Source: Adiantum capillus-veneris
Taxonomy: Eukaryota; Streptophyta; Polypodiopsida; Polypodiales; Pteridaceae
Reading direction: 5' to 3'
Assembly (NCBI GenBank): GCA_014529385.2
Contig: CM043958.1
Location: 141,030,234 to 141,094,233 of the forward strand
Length of the DNA: 64,000 nt
The translations under genes and the position numbers were made by a program. Of this stretch, positions 10,401-23,700 are shown one piece after another. Under the pieces are notes generated by a model. The model had not been told where the DNA came from. It saw only the letters and a list, made by a program, of their open reading frames with translations, and did not search any database. Position 1 is the stretch's first letter; each line of letters starts with the position of its first letter.

Positions 10401-13400
10401 TGGGCTAATGAGTTTTGACATCCTTCGCCGTTGGGACTTCTTCGACTATGACCTCACACAATTCCTGGGCAACTGTTCGCTCGGCCGACCTTGAGGCGGC
10501 TTGCTTTAGAGTCCATGTACTCTTTCTAGAGCTAGAGGGGCAAAGGCCTTGGATACAACGGTTGGTTTCTCTTTCCTACTGTGTTGTAGGGATCAGACTG
10601 CGTGGACTATGCATACAATGTGTTTAGGCTCTCAAGTTCTCTTACCACACAGGAGACTCGGGTTTGACAAATTTAATACAGACTCTGTGGCCGTTGGCCA
10701 AGTTCTTTGTGACACCACTAGATATAGCAGGATAGAGACACATTGTGGTACACTATTTTGCAGACACGCAAAGTGCACCTTGCTATGTGCATAGTTACCC
10801 GGAACGGAAACGGGAAGGTCTGGAATGGGGGGGAACGGGGAGGAGCGGGGGGGGGGGGATGGGAACAAGGTCAGAATGGTCAACTAAAATAAGGTTTGAA
10901 TTACCTCCATTCAACATAGTCCCAAATCAACTCCTAAACAACCCCAGACCTGCCCTGTCCTAAATATGTCCCCAAAACAGCCCCAAATCTTCCCCCAAAT
11001 GCCTACTTTTGCCTGTTCCGCCCCATTTCAGAACACCGTTCCGGTTACACCCTGTTCCGGAACAATGTTCCATTCTCGACTCTGTTTCGGGAACGGGACT
11101 CGTCCGGAATGCCGTTTTGGAACGTGTGGGCTCCGTTCCGCCCGTTCCCTGTTACATTGCTCCCTTGTGGTAGTTGCTCAGGAGAGGATGGTTTTACTCT
11201 CTGATTTTTTTTGGAGTAGTGGGAGGTGCTTGGATAGGACCTATGTAGTGCATACCAGCACATTTTGCACACTTAGGATGCTTGATAGCATAAGCGAGGG
11301 TTTGATCTACCTTATCCTCAAGGAGGGGGGATCTCCTGATGAGATTCGGCAATGGCGTCACCATTCTCAACTCAGCCTACAAAATTCTTGCAAAGGCTTT
11401 GAGTTTTGAGAATTCAGCACTACTTGAGAGCATCATACATGAGACTCGGATGGGCTTTGTCAAGGAGCGTAGTATCCTTGACAACATCTTCATCTTTTGG
11501 GAGGCGATTGCCCCCTCACCTGCCTGCAAGGATCTTGTGGTGCTCCTTCGCGACTTTGAGAAGGCCTTCAACAGAGTTGACTGGGACTTCTTGGAGGGCA
11601 CTTTGCACAGGATGGGTTTTTCAAATGCTTGGATCGAGGGGTGTCTGCTCTCTGCAGATGTGCTCATAGTCGGGTGTTGCTAGCAGGAGGTCAAGGGGAA
11701 CATTTCATGCTTACACGCTCAGTATGGCAGGGCTGCCCTCTTGTCCCCCTTCTTGTTTCTTTTCTACACAGAGGCGATAAGTAGATTTTTGGCCTCACAG
11801 GAGGTTGGTTACCATGGCCTACAGTTATCCATTCGGGGAGAGGAGCTTGTGGACGCTGAGTTTGCTGATAATTCAGGCATGTTTTTGGAGGGTTGTGAGG
11901 CCAATTTTCACAGGTGTGAGTAGGCTTTGGAGGTGTTTTGTTGTGCGTCAGAAACTTGATGATTGGCGAAAGACAGTTGCTTTTTGGGTTGGTGATGCTC
12001 CCACACCTGATTGGATGCTTGGAGAGGGCTTCCGTGGGATCCCTTCAGGCCCGTTCGCTACTTGGGCTGCCAAGTTGGCTTGGACTTGTCACTAGAGCAG
12101 CAGATTCCCCCCCTCCTCCTAGCCATCAGGAGGAAGCTATTACATTGGAGCTTGGCGAGGCTTTCTCTTGCTGGCAGAGTTGTTGTGGCAACCAGGTGCT
12201 TTTGGCCGCCATATGGTACATCACATCTTGATGGATCTTCTCGAGTTCTTGTGTCAGCCAACTAGAGAGGCTGATGAGGAACTGTCTGTGGACCGGGAGA
12301 GACACGTAGTCGGCTCGAGCTAAAGTCTCCTGGCAGGTCATCACCTTAGTGTGCTCTCAGGGAGGGGTGGGTATCATCGATCCAACACAGTAGAGTAGAG
12401 CCTTCCTTGGGAAGCTCATTGTCAGGTGGAAAGAGCTCGTTACATCGGATCACAAAGCTTACGCCCCAGGAGTGGAGCAGTGATAGAGAGCTTTGTTGAG
12501 AGCTTATCTACAGCATGACTCTTTGGTTCATATGGAGAGCCTGTTGCTTCCGCATCTTCGAGGTCTGCCCCATCCCACCGGTGGAGACTGTGTGAGATAT
12601 ATGGCTAGAGCCGATCCACACAATTCGAGGTCAGTTCGAGAGGCTACAGGGCAGCTCCGACCGTATGGGGGAGCGCCTCGAGGCATTTCTACGACTTTGG
12701 CGTCTAGGGCCTTTCTACACCATGGTCCATGAGGCTCCTAGATGGCACTACCGGCCGCCTGTGTGGTTGTTTCCTCCTCCAATATCTTGATTTAGATGTC
12801 ATTGCACATATCTCATTTTTTCATTGGGAGAGTCTCCCCTCATGCTGATGTAGCCCCCCCTCTTGCTGGGGCAGTTTGTAGCCTAATGAATAGAAGGATC
12901 TTTTTCTTGGGAAAAAAAAGGTAGTGGATAATAATTCCTTTTAGTAGGGGTGTTAAAAGGTTTGTAATCAATACACATGAAATTTGCCATTCTTTTTTAG
13001 GGATGATAACCACAGTAGAGACCTACTATGACTTTTTCACAAGAAAGATAATATCAACTCCAAGAAATTTCATTAACTCTTGATGGAGGGCCTCCAATTG
13101 CATAGGAGAGAGTCGTTGAAACCTTTGCACCTTTGGAATTACTCCCTCCTTGAGCTCTATGGTATGCTCCACTCTCTTCGCTCGTCTAAAATCCTTGTAG
13201 CTAGTGGCAAAAGCTTTGGGAACTTAGCACAGGTAGTGATATACTCCTTCTCATTGACAGAAAATTTGTCTTCTAGCATGCTCTTTATGTCAACATGAGT
13301 AGAGCCACTAAAATCTTCAAAATCAGGCATATCTTGAGAGTCCTCTTCTTGAACCACCTCTGCCATGGCATCCAAAGTAATGCCATAAAGATCCGTGTTG

Positions 13401-13849
13401 ATTTGATATGCCTCCTCTTCCATAGAGCTATTGCTATCCGATGTAGAGTCCTCCTCACTCCTATCGTGAGAATCCTCTTCACTTGACTTTTCAAAGTCTA
13501 CGTCGAAACATTAATGGTAATTATGAGGCTTTTGTTGGTGAGTTTGAGAGGCTTTGGGATCAATCAGCAGCGGTAACAGGCGTAGTTCATGAAGGCTACT
13601 TCAAGTTGCAAAGGTTCTTTGCATGTCTTAATCCTAGAGTCAAAGAGAAGCTCCAGCTAGGAGAAGTTGATGCCCACAAAAGAGCGGCAGAGCTGGTGGC
13701 CATCAAAAGTCGCAATATCAAGAGGAAGCTAGATAGAGGTATGTTGGATTTTTCTATTGAGCCTTCTTTGCCAACACACATGCATCATCAAAAGAAGAAA
13801 GAGCACAAGGTAGGGAAGCACTCGGAGTTGTTGTTGCCACACCCTCCCA

Positions 13850-13884
<35 letters not shown>

Positions 13885-16170
13885 TTCCTTTTCTCGTCAA
13901 AGTTGACAATGCGGAAGCGATGAACCAAGGTGAGATGCGAGAGAGAGAGAAATGAAATGAAATGATATATTAACGTCTACAAAAGGCCAAAATGACCTAT
14001 GAGACCAAACTGATTACAATGGTGAGTCTAGTACCAAGTCTGGGTACAAACAATGAAAACTACAAACTAGAAACTGAGATAGGAGTGCTACCGACTCCTA
14101 CGGGTGGCTGGTAAGCTGAGCAATGGTATAACGCCACAAAGGTACAAAATGGGGATAAGTGTCACCATGATACAATATAGCAGTAGCATGAAGTCTATCT
14201 TGATCCACACTCTGGGTGTCGTGCTAGAATCCTATGGATCCTCTGCCACAATCTCCGTCGGTGCTACGTGGCTCCCCTCCTCAATCGTGGTCGTCTCGAT
14301 CTCCCCAACTCTATAGCTCAGTCAATGAGAGTACCACTTGTGTGTGTATGGGTGGGAACCGAGCTCTGTGGTGGTGGCAGCCCCTCTGCCTCTGTGGTAC
14401 TCGGACAAAAGAAATTTGAGATGCGTCTCTTGGACTGTCTCTGTCTATGCCTTCTCAATAGAGAGTCTCTATGTCTCTATATCTCAAGTAGAAATAATCC
14501 GAGACATCTCTGATCCTGATATCTCATGACTCTATCTAACAAGTCAAAACCATCTCTGAATAAAGAGTGAAAGCGTCCCCGTATCTCATAGTAGACTGTG
14601 CAGTGACATATGTAGTGAAACTCTATCTCTGGCTCTGCATGGCATAACTGACATATCCTACTGTCTACTGGTATGCCTCTGAATCTACCTGTCTTAATCC
14701 CAAGCTGGTGTGAAGATGTGCGTATCTGGCCTGTGGCACATCGTAACCATGAGATAGATGTGTGTGCATGTAGCTGGGCTGTGTGACCAATCCATCTGTC
14801 ATGAGTTGGAGAAGATGCTCTCTATAGAAATCCCTCTTCGTACCCAACTCCCGTGATGGCTCTATCCATGTCCTCTTGTTATCAAGCTGGATAAGATCCT
14901 GCCGAATGAGTCTAGTAATCTCCATCCGTGTAAGAGCCAAAGATGGTGCATCAAGAGAATATTGGAAAGGAGGCAGCCTGTCCATGCTGAAACTATGCCT
15001 CTGAAACCAAGAGCCTCATATGTGCATACCAACATGATGTATCTCCCTATAATACCAGCTGACTAGATGACTCAAGAACAAGCCTAGCATATTTGTCCCT
15101 GGTGGTATCCCATAAGTTGTGTACAAATGATACTAATCTTGTAAGTGCCTCAATCTCCATAGGTGGGGCAGCCAGCTCCGCTCATATGATGTCATGTGGA
15201 ACTGAGGCCTTGGCTCTAATCAGCCTAGAAATCATAGATACCAAGGGCCTCTCCATATTACTCCATCCAGCACTGTCAACAGATGGTCCCCAAACTTGAA
15301 CCCCGTAGTGCATAACTGAAGCGACCAAAGTGTCGAAGAGCCAGAGCTTTGTTCGAGGTTCCTAGAACTGAACCTGCGAACAAATCCTCTCTAAACCGCC
15401 TAGGGCTGCATAGGCACGAGTCAATCTAGTGTCTGCTGCCACTTTCAGTGTGAACCTCTGTCCACTAAAGACCACCCCAAGATATGTGTATGCATCAGTA
15501 TACTCCATACTGTTCTGATAATATGTGAATGTAGGTGTTGATCTCCTGACCCACTGTGGCGTGGTATTAAATACCATGACCTTGGTTTTACCAAGGTTGA
15601 CAGACAATCCACTATCCCCTGCAAAACTATGCAATGCGTCCAAATGTCTCTGCATACCCTCTGGTGAGTCTGATATCAACACGATATCGTCGGCATACAA
15701 TAAAAGAGGGATCCATGTCCCTGCAAGCTAAGCACCTCTATCTCCTCCTCTGTCAATATAATCAGAGACCTCATCAATATACATACCAAATAAAGTAGAG
15801 GACAATGGGCATCCCTGTTTCACTCCGATAGTGGAGTGAACTATGTCAGATATCCCCTTTGGGGTGAGTACATGACCCATCACTGAAGAAAGAGAGAGAA
15901 AGAAAGAAAGAAAAAAAAAAAAGATTTTTAACGTCTATGTCAGGCCGAAATCGGCCTATGAGACAAATCAAATGTACATGGCGTGTATGTCATCCGTCTA
16001 TCGGAAAGACAAATGAAACAAAACTGATACAAAACTGAACTGAATGTAGGTAATGGAGTATCTGAGGAGGGATGGGGTTCTATCTCTAGGGGTATATGCA
16101 TGTCTATATGCTCAAGGTAGTACCATCATGAGAATGCATCAAGCTCTCTAGCTCCATCCTGTACAAATGG

Positions 16171-16233
<63 letters not shown>

Positions 16234-16832
16234 AATGATATATTAACTTCTTCAAAAGGCCAAAATGACCTATGAGACCAAGCCGTTACAACATAGTGAA
16301 TCTGATACCATGTCAGGAATCAAAAAGAACTGAAACAAAATACAATGTGTAGTACAATGAAAGAAGGGGGGAAGATATGGTGGAGATCCATCCTCATCTG
16401 GACTCTGACATCGAGAGAGTATGGCTCGAATCCTCTATTGTAGTCTCCATCGATGTTGTGTAGCTCCTCTCCTCAATCGCGGGCGTCTAGATCTCCCTAG
16501 CTCCAATGCTCCGTCTATGAGAATGCCAATAGCGGTAGTATGAGTGCGGGCAGAGCTCTGCAATGGTGTCTGCTCCTCTGCGGGTCCAATATCTAGTGTA
16601 AAGAAATCTGTAATTTGTCTTTGGGACCGTCTCTCTCCAGCTCTCGTCAGTAAAGTGTCTCTGTGCCTGTGTAACTCAAGTAGATACAGTCCAAGACATC
16701 TCTGATCCTCATAGCTCATGACCGTAGATAGAGGCCCAAAACCCTCTCTGAATAGACAATGAAAACGGCCTCGTATCTCATAGCACACTGTGCAATGACA
16801 TATGTAATGTAACTCTGTCTCTGGCTCTAGAT

Positions 16833-16898
<66 letters not shown>

Positions 16899-17674
16899 GA
16901 AATGAAATGAAATGTTATATTAACCTCTTCAAAAGGCAAAAGTGACCTATGAGACGAGAAAGTTACAATGTGGTGGATCTGATACAAGTCAGAGTAACAA
17001 GATGACAAAATGAAAAAATAAAATACTATGGAATCCTAAACTGCTAGGTGTGAACTAAGGAGCTAGCTGGGATAGCTAGATCACAAGAGATCCAGCATCG
17101 GTCGCTGGCGGATCTCATCAATCTCCTCCATGGTCAGTAGTTTGATCAGGTGTCGTGCATGTCGGGCCAAAGTGATCCGACCTTTGATGCAGCCCCGTGG
17201 ATGCTGTGTAGTCCTCCGCAGTCGTGGGCTTCTGGATCTCCCCAACTCGGTCGCTCGGTCGATCAGTGTGTCTCTTGTGTGAGGCGACGAGCTCTGCTGT
17301 GGTACTAGCTCCTCCGGGTGTCCAGTGGCAGCTCTGAAGAAGTCTGTGATCTGTCTCTGAGACTAGCTAGCCTCTCCTCTCATCAAGCTCTCTCTGTGTC
17401 TGCGCAGCTCGAGCAAAAACAAACCCAGGCATCTCTGATCCTCGTACCGCATGACTCTGGAGAGTGGTCCAAAGCCCTCTCTGAACAAGCAAAGGAAGCG
17501 GCCTCGTATCTCGTAGTAGACGGGGCAGCGGCATGTGTAGTGCAACTCTGTCTCAGGCTCGATGTCACATAGGGAGCATGTCCTGGCCTCAGCTAATACT
17601 CCGTTGTATCTCCCAGTCTCGATCCGCAGCTGGTGCGAAGATGTGCGTATCTGGCCAATAGCACATTGTATCCC

Positions 17675-17725
<51 letters not shown>

Positions 17726-20700
17726 AAGATTTTTTACGTCTATTAGAAAGCCGAAATCGGCCTATGAGACAAATCAATGTACATGGGTGTGTCTTCCGTC
17801 AATCGGAAAGACAAAAGTGCTGAAAAAAACTGACTGATAAAGCTGATACAAATCTCCATGATGAGAGTGTGTGTGTGGAGCGCATCGCTATGGTAGCCTA
17901 TATGCAAGAGGGTAGTACAAGCATGATATGCATCTGGGTGACTAACTAAACTAGCTTCATCCTGTGCTAATGGGTGGGTGTAAGATGTGGTACATGGGTG
18001 GAGCTGGAGCCAGGGTTGCTCGGATGGCTGCAGTGGGGTCGGCCATCATCCGGGCTCGTCTCTTCTCAGTGGCTCGGCGATCACGAGTCTGAATCTCCGC
18101 ACTCTGGTGTCGATGAAGTCCAGGGGCCCGGTAGCCTGTAGCACGCAGCCGTCTCCTAGCTCTGGAGGTCTCAGCCTGCTGAAGAGTCACCCCTCTGTGT
18201 GTGTCGGGTGGTGGGGGGGCTGGTAGATGTCGTGAGACGAAGAAGTCAGTGAGCTGGGTCTGTCTCCCTCCTGTCTGAGATGTCGTGGGCTCAAGTAAGG
18301 CCTCTCTGTGGCTCTGTATCTCTAGTAAGAATCACCCCAGCTGGCGCTAATCTCTGGAGTCCATGATCTCTCAAAGGGTAGGTTGCCCTGTGAATAAACC
18401 CTCATATCTGCCTCTGATGTCATCATATGCTCTGCATCTACATACAAAGTGCTCCTCATCCTCTAGCTCTACTCTGCATACCCGGCATATCCGCTCCTCT
18501 CTGGGGGTGTTTGATGCTATGCCAATCTCACTCTCTAGTCGATGTGAGGAAACCCTCAGCTGGCCAATAACTACTCTCGAGCTGTGAGGCATGTAAGTAT
18601 CCATGTATTGTGGTCGCTGAATGAACCCGTCTGCTAGTATGTCCAGGAACTGATCTCGGTAATGTGACCGTCTAGATGCCAGGTCCAGGGTGAGCCATGT
18701 CCGACTGGTGTAGAGCTGCCAAAGATTCTGTCTGAGCACAGTGTTCCTCTCACTACGTGAGAGGCGGATGTGGGGTGAATCTGGGTCATATTGAAAGGGT
18801 GGTAGTATATCCATGTCTATCAAACCATGCTCTAACCCGAGTGTACCAAGCTCTGTCATACCCTGTCTCTGAGGTCTGTATAGTGAGAGGAGAGAGAGAT
18901 GATATGAAATGTTTTATTAACATCTTCAAAAGGCCAAAATGACCTATGAGACCAATCTGTTACAAAATAGTGAATCTAATACCATGTCTGGATACAAAAG
19001 AAAGCACTAGAACAAAGACACTACTACTAGAATCCATCATCATATGCACTCTGGATGTCGAGAGAGTATGGCTCGAATCCTCTGCTGTAGTCTCCGTCGA
19101 TGCTGTGTAGCCCCTCTCCTCAATCGTGGCCGTCTGCATCTACGTAGCTCCAGTGCTTGGTCGATGAGAGTGCCGGTAGTGGTCAAATGAGTGTGGGCCA
19201 AGCTTTGCAATGATGGTTGCTCCTCTGGTTGTCCCACATCTAGTGAAAAAAAAATTGTAATCTATCTCTGGGATCGTCTCTCTCTATCTCTCCCCAGTAA
19301 AGTGTCTCTATATCTGTGTAACTCTAGTAGATATAGCCCAAAACATCTCAGATCCTCATAACTCATGACCCTAGAGAAAGGACCAAAACCTTCTCTGAAT
19401 AAGCAGTGGAAACGGCCCCGTATCTCATAGTACACTATACAATGACATATGTAATGTAGCTTTGTCTCTGGCTCTATGTGGCATAAGCGGCATATCCTGC
19501 TGTCTACTGGTATCCCTCTGAATCTACCAGTCTCAACCTCCAGCTTATGTGAGGATGTGCTTATCTGACCAACTGCACACCACAAACCATGAGACATGTG
19601 TGTGTCCATGTAGCTGGGTCGAATCACAAACCCATCTCCTGTGAGGTGGAGAAGATGCTCTCTATAGAAAGCCATCTTTGTGCCCAACTCCTATGGCGGC
19701 TCTATTCATGTCCTCCTGGTATCCAGTTGGATCAGGTCTTGACGAACGAGTCTAGTAATCTCCACTCGTGTAAGACACATTGAGGGTGCCTGAAGAGAGT
19801 ACTGGAAAGGGGGAAGCTTGTCCATGGTGAAGCCATGCGTCTGGAACCATGATGTCATCTATGCATACCAGCATGAAGTGTCCCCGTGAAGAGCTAACTG
19901 TCTGGAAGACTCAAGGGCCAGTCTAGCATTTCTGTCTCTAGTAGTATCTCACAAGTTGTGCACAAAGGAGACTGATCTAGTAAGAGCCTCAATCTCTATA
20001 GGAGGGGGGGCTAACGCTACTCGAATGATAGCGTGGGGTACGGAGGCCTTGGCTCTGATCAGTGGAGAGATCATAGATACCAAGGGCCTCTCCATACGTC
20101 TCCAACCATCTTGGCCTACAGAAGGTCCCTATATCTGCACTCCATACAACACAGTTGAGGCTACTAAAGTATCAAAGAGCCATATTTTGTCCGAGGTTCC
20201 TGGAACTGAACCTGCGAACACATCCTCTCCAAGCCTCCCAAGGCCGCAAAAGCTCTAGTCAGTCTAGTCTCTGCTGCTCTCCCCAAAGAAAACCTCGGCC
20301 CAGTGAAGACAACCCCAAGGTAAGTGTATGCATCTGTATACTCTACAATCTCCTGACCATATGTGAAAGTCGGTGCTGATCTCCTGATCCACTGTGGTGT
20401 GGTGTTAAACACCATAACCTTGGTTTTACCAAGGTTGACAAACAATCTGCTATCCTCTGCAAAACTGTGTAATGCATCCAACTATCGCTACATGCCCTCT
20501 GAGTCAGAGATCTACACAATATCATCAGCATATAACAACAATGGGATCCATGTCCTTGCTAGTTGGGCACCTCTATCACTCTCTCTGTCAATGTAATCAG
20601 ACACCTCATCAACATACATACCAAATAGAGTAGGAGACAATGGGCAACCGTGCTTCACCCCAATGGTGGAGTGAACTAAATCAGATATCCCCTCAAGGGT

Positions 20701-23700
20701 GCGTGCATGTCCCATCATTGATCTATATAGAGCCATAATCCCCCAAATCAACACTATGGGCACCCCCATCTCTTGCAGTCTGCACATCAATCAAGCTCTC
20801 GGTACCATGTCAAATGCTTTGTGGAAATCCACAAAGCTACAATAAATCCGTGTGACTTGCACTCCTCAATGATGGCTATGAGTGTCAGAATATGATCAAG
20901 AGTGGAGAAACCCCTCCTGAATCCGGCGTGGCCCTTTGCCCGTACACCCTCACCCTCTTCCCAATTACTCAACTGCTGCTCAAGAATGGATGCATACAAC
21001 CGTGCCAATGTGTGCCCAACCATAGTAGTGCGGTAATTCCAAGGCTATGTAGTAGGATCACCTGATAGGCACAATAGTAGACAACCTCCAAGTCTCAGGT
21101 AACCCCTCACACATGGCACGATTGAACAACACTGCAAGAACCTCTTCCACCATATCTCTAGCATGGGAGGAGGGGGGGGGGGGGGGGGGGGGGGGGGTGT
21201 TGGTGCATGAGAGGAAATCCCTCATCGGTCGGTGGCGAATCTCATCAATATCCTCCATATTCAGCACTCTAACTGGGCGCCTCGCATGTCGAGCTAGGGT
21301 GATCCAGATCCTCTGCTGTAGCCTCCTCCGATACTGTGAAGCCCCCCGTGATCGTGGTCGTTTGGATCTCCCTAGCTCAATTGCTCGATTGACCAACGTA
21401 CTTCTAGTGTGGGTGTGATCTGAAGCTGAGCTCTGTTGTGGTGAGCACTCTTGTGGCTGCTAATTGTCTGGTGTAAAGAAATCTATGATCTGCCTCTAAG
21501 CCTGGCTCTCCGTGATGTCCTCACCAAGCTCTCCCTGTGTCTGCGCAGCTCGAGTAAAAACAGGCCTAGGCATCTTTGATCTGGGTATTTCATGACTCTA
21601 GAAAGTGGTCCGAAACCCTCTCTGAACAAGCAATGAAAGCGGCCACGAATCTCATAGTACACAGGGCAGTGACATATGTAGTGCAGCTCTGTCTCTGGTT
21701 CAATATGACATAAATGACATATCCTGGCCTTTGCTGGTACTCCTCGAAATCTACCGGTCTCGATCTAAAGCTGATGTGAGGATGTGCATATCTGACCAAT
21801 AGCACACCGTATCCCATGAGATAAGTGTGTATCCATGTATCCAGGCCTCGTCACAAATCCGTCCTCCGTGAGTTGGAGAAGATGCTCTCTATAGAAAGCC
21901 ATCTTCGTGCCCAACTCTTGTGTCGGCTGTATCCATGTGCTCCTTGTATCTAGCTGAATCAGATCTTGATGTATGAGTCGAGTGATCTCTGTCTGTGTGA
22001 TAGATAGGGAGGGTGCATCCAAGGAGTACTGGAACGAGGGCAATCTGTCCATGCTGAACCCATGTAACTGAAACTATGATGTCATCTGCCCATACCAACA
22101 TGCTGTATCACCCTGCAACGCTAGCTGTCTGGAGGACTCAAGGGCCAACCGAGCATATCTGTCTCTGGGGAGGTCCCATAAACTGTGCATAAAGGATACT
22201 TATCTGGTAAGTGCCTCGACCATGAGGGAAGGAACAGCTAGCTCGGCTCGAATAATGTCATGTGGCACTGAAGCCTTTGCCCGAATCGTCAGAGAAATCA
22301 TAGAGACTAGAGGCCTCTCCATACATCTCCATCCATCAATGCTACCAAATCTGCCATGGTGATCCACCGAGGGTCCCCATATCTGAACTCCATAAAGCAT
22401 ATCTGAAGCCACTAGAGTGTCAAAAAGCCAGAGCTTTGTTAGAGGTTCCTGAAACTAAACCTGCGAACACATCCTCTCTAGTCTGCGAACACATCCTCTC
22501 TAGTCTCCCTAATGCTGCGTAAGCTCTGGTCAGTCTCGTCTATGCTGCTCTCCTCAAGGAGAATACTGGGCCACTGAAGACCACCCCAGGATAGGTATAT
22601 GCATCTGTACATAGTCTCTCGACCATACGTAAAGGTGGGAGAAAAGCTCTAGTCTTCCTCCTTTGCTCTTCTTCTAATGTCATATTGATGATTGTAGGAG
22701 TGGGGATAGATGTTGTTTCTTTCTCTTTCCCTTTCTTGGCGACTTCTATCATTTCTCGATCTCATCCACCTTCTGTGTCTTTGTGATCACATCCACCCAC
22801 AAGGATGTCTTTGCCACATTTTGCTTCTCTTCCTGCTTGATCATCCGTATTTGCTCCTTGATAACTTTGAGTTCCTCTATCATCGAGGGCTGGATTTGTC
22901 CTTCCTCAAGTCTAGCGCTTGCTCTATCGGCAAGTTCTCGCTTGAGGGTTGAAACCTCCTCTTTAAGTGCTTGAGAGTCTACCTGGAGTGCTTGGATTTC
23001 TGCGTGTAAGTCCTCTTTCTCCTTTTTCCATTGCTTGTCTTCACCAAAAAGCAATTGAAGAAGGCTTGCCTTCTCCTTCCACCATCCTTCCGTCTCCGCT
23101 TTCCACTCCTTCATGTCCTTTTCCTTCTTTTTTATTCGTTTGTTCGTGACCATGAAAGTTGCCTTCGTGACCTGTGGGGAAGACTTGCAATTTGGTGTGG
23201 TTTCCATTGCTGGCCCTGCTCTTACTACAATGGATGCTACATACACTTGCTGGGGTTGATTGCCACCTGTGCCTGGTGACCCACGCTTCTCCTTGCCTTG
23301 TGTACCCTTTTGGCTGCCCTCTGCGTGACCTGCTTCAATTGCTTTACGCGAACTAGAGATACGCGAGTGCTTGTATTGTCGAGTTGAAGCCATACGAATC
23401 TCAAAACCCTAGCGCTGAGCACTGTCGAGCGAAACCCTAACCCTAGCTGTTGCACAACTCTTGCCCCTTGCCTTGCCCTTCCGTCACATTGCCTTCCTAT
23501 GGTAGCGGCGCTCCTTCAATCACTTCCGTGCACCAAAACCTGTTGCACCACTCAGGTCGTTGTTTTGCCCTGCAATCGTGTTGCTTTCATGAAACAGCGC
23601 TCTGGCAACTAACCCTAACAATAGCAACGCCTTGTCTACAGGAATCCTAAATGCAAAACTCAACATGTTTGCAGAAACCCTAAATACTGAGCCTCAGCAC

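Larger units (their letters stand above)
8960..12917 (+). mobile_element. L1-type LINE with poly(A) and 19-bp target duplication
   Basis: The element starts right after the left target duplication and ends in a short A run (about 12912-12919). The 5' part (8960-10400) is proline-rich and reads as an ORF1-like or truncated protein with PPPPR stretches. The 3' part (about 11287-12300) encodes an L1-type reverse transcriptase. It inserted into a gypsy RT gene lying on the opposite strand. A later insertion candidate splits it at 10794-11155. It uses a poly(A) tail, unlike LINE-A, so the window holds two mechanistically different LINE groups. A partial second copy lies at 25430-28070. Confidence 0.82.

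Noticed and set aside
10794-11155. Confident hAT or other named MITE
   Set aside because: The inverted ends are imperfect and no target duplication was found, so it is listed only as a low-confidence candidate.
13483-13923. A proline-rich gene with a poly-Pro tail
   Set aside because: Only the first 115 or so codons resemble gag. The poly-Pro part is the C run.
21058-21396. Open reading joining a LINE 3' UTR to an RT segment through poly-Pro
   Set aside because: It arises by chance read-through of the G run between LINE-A copies 8 and 9. The two halves belong to different copies.
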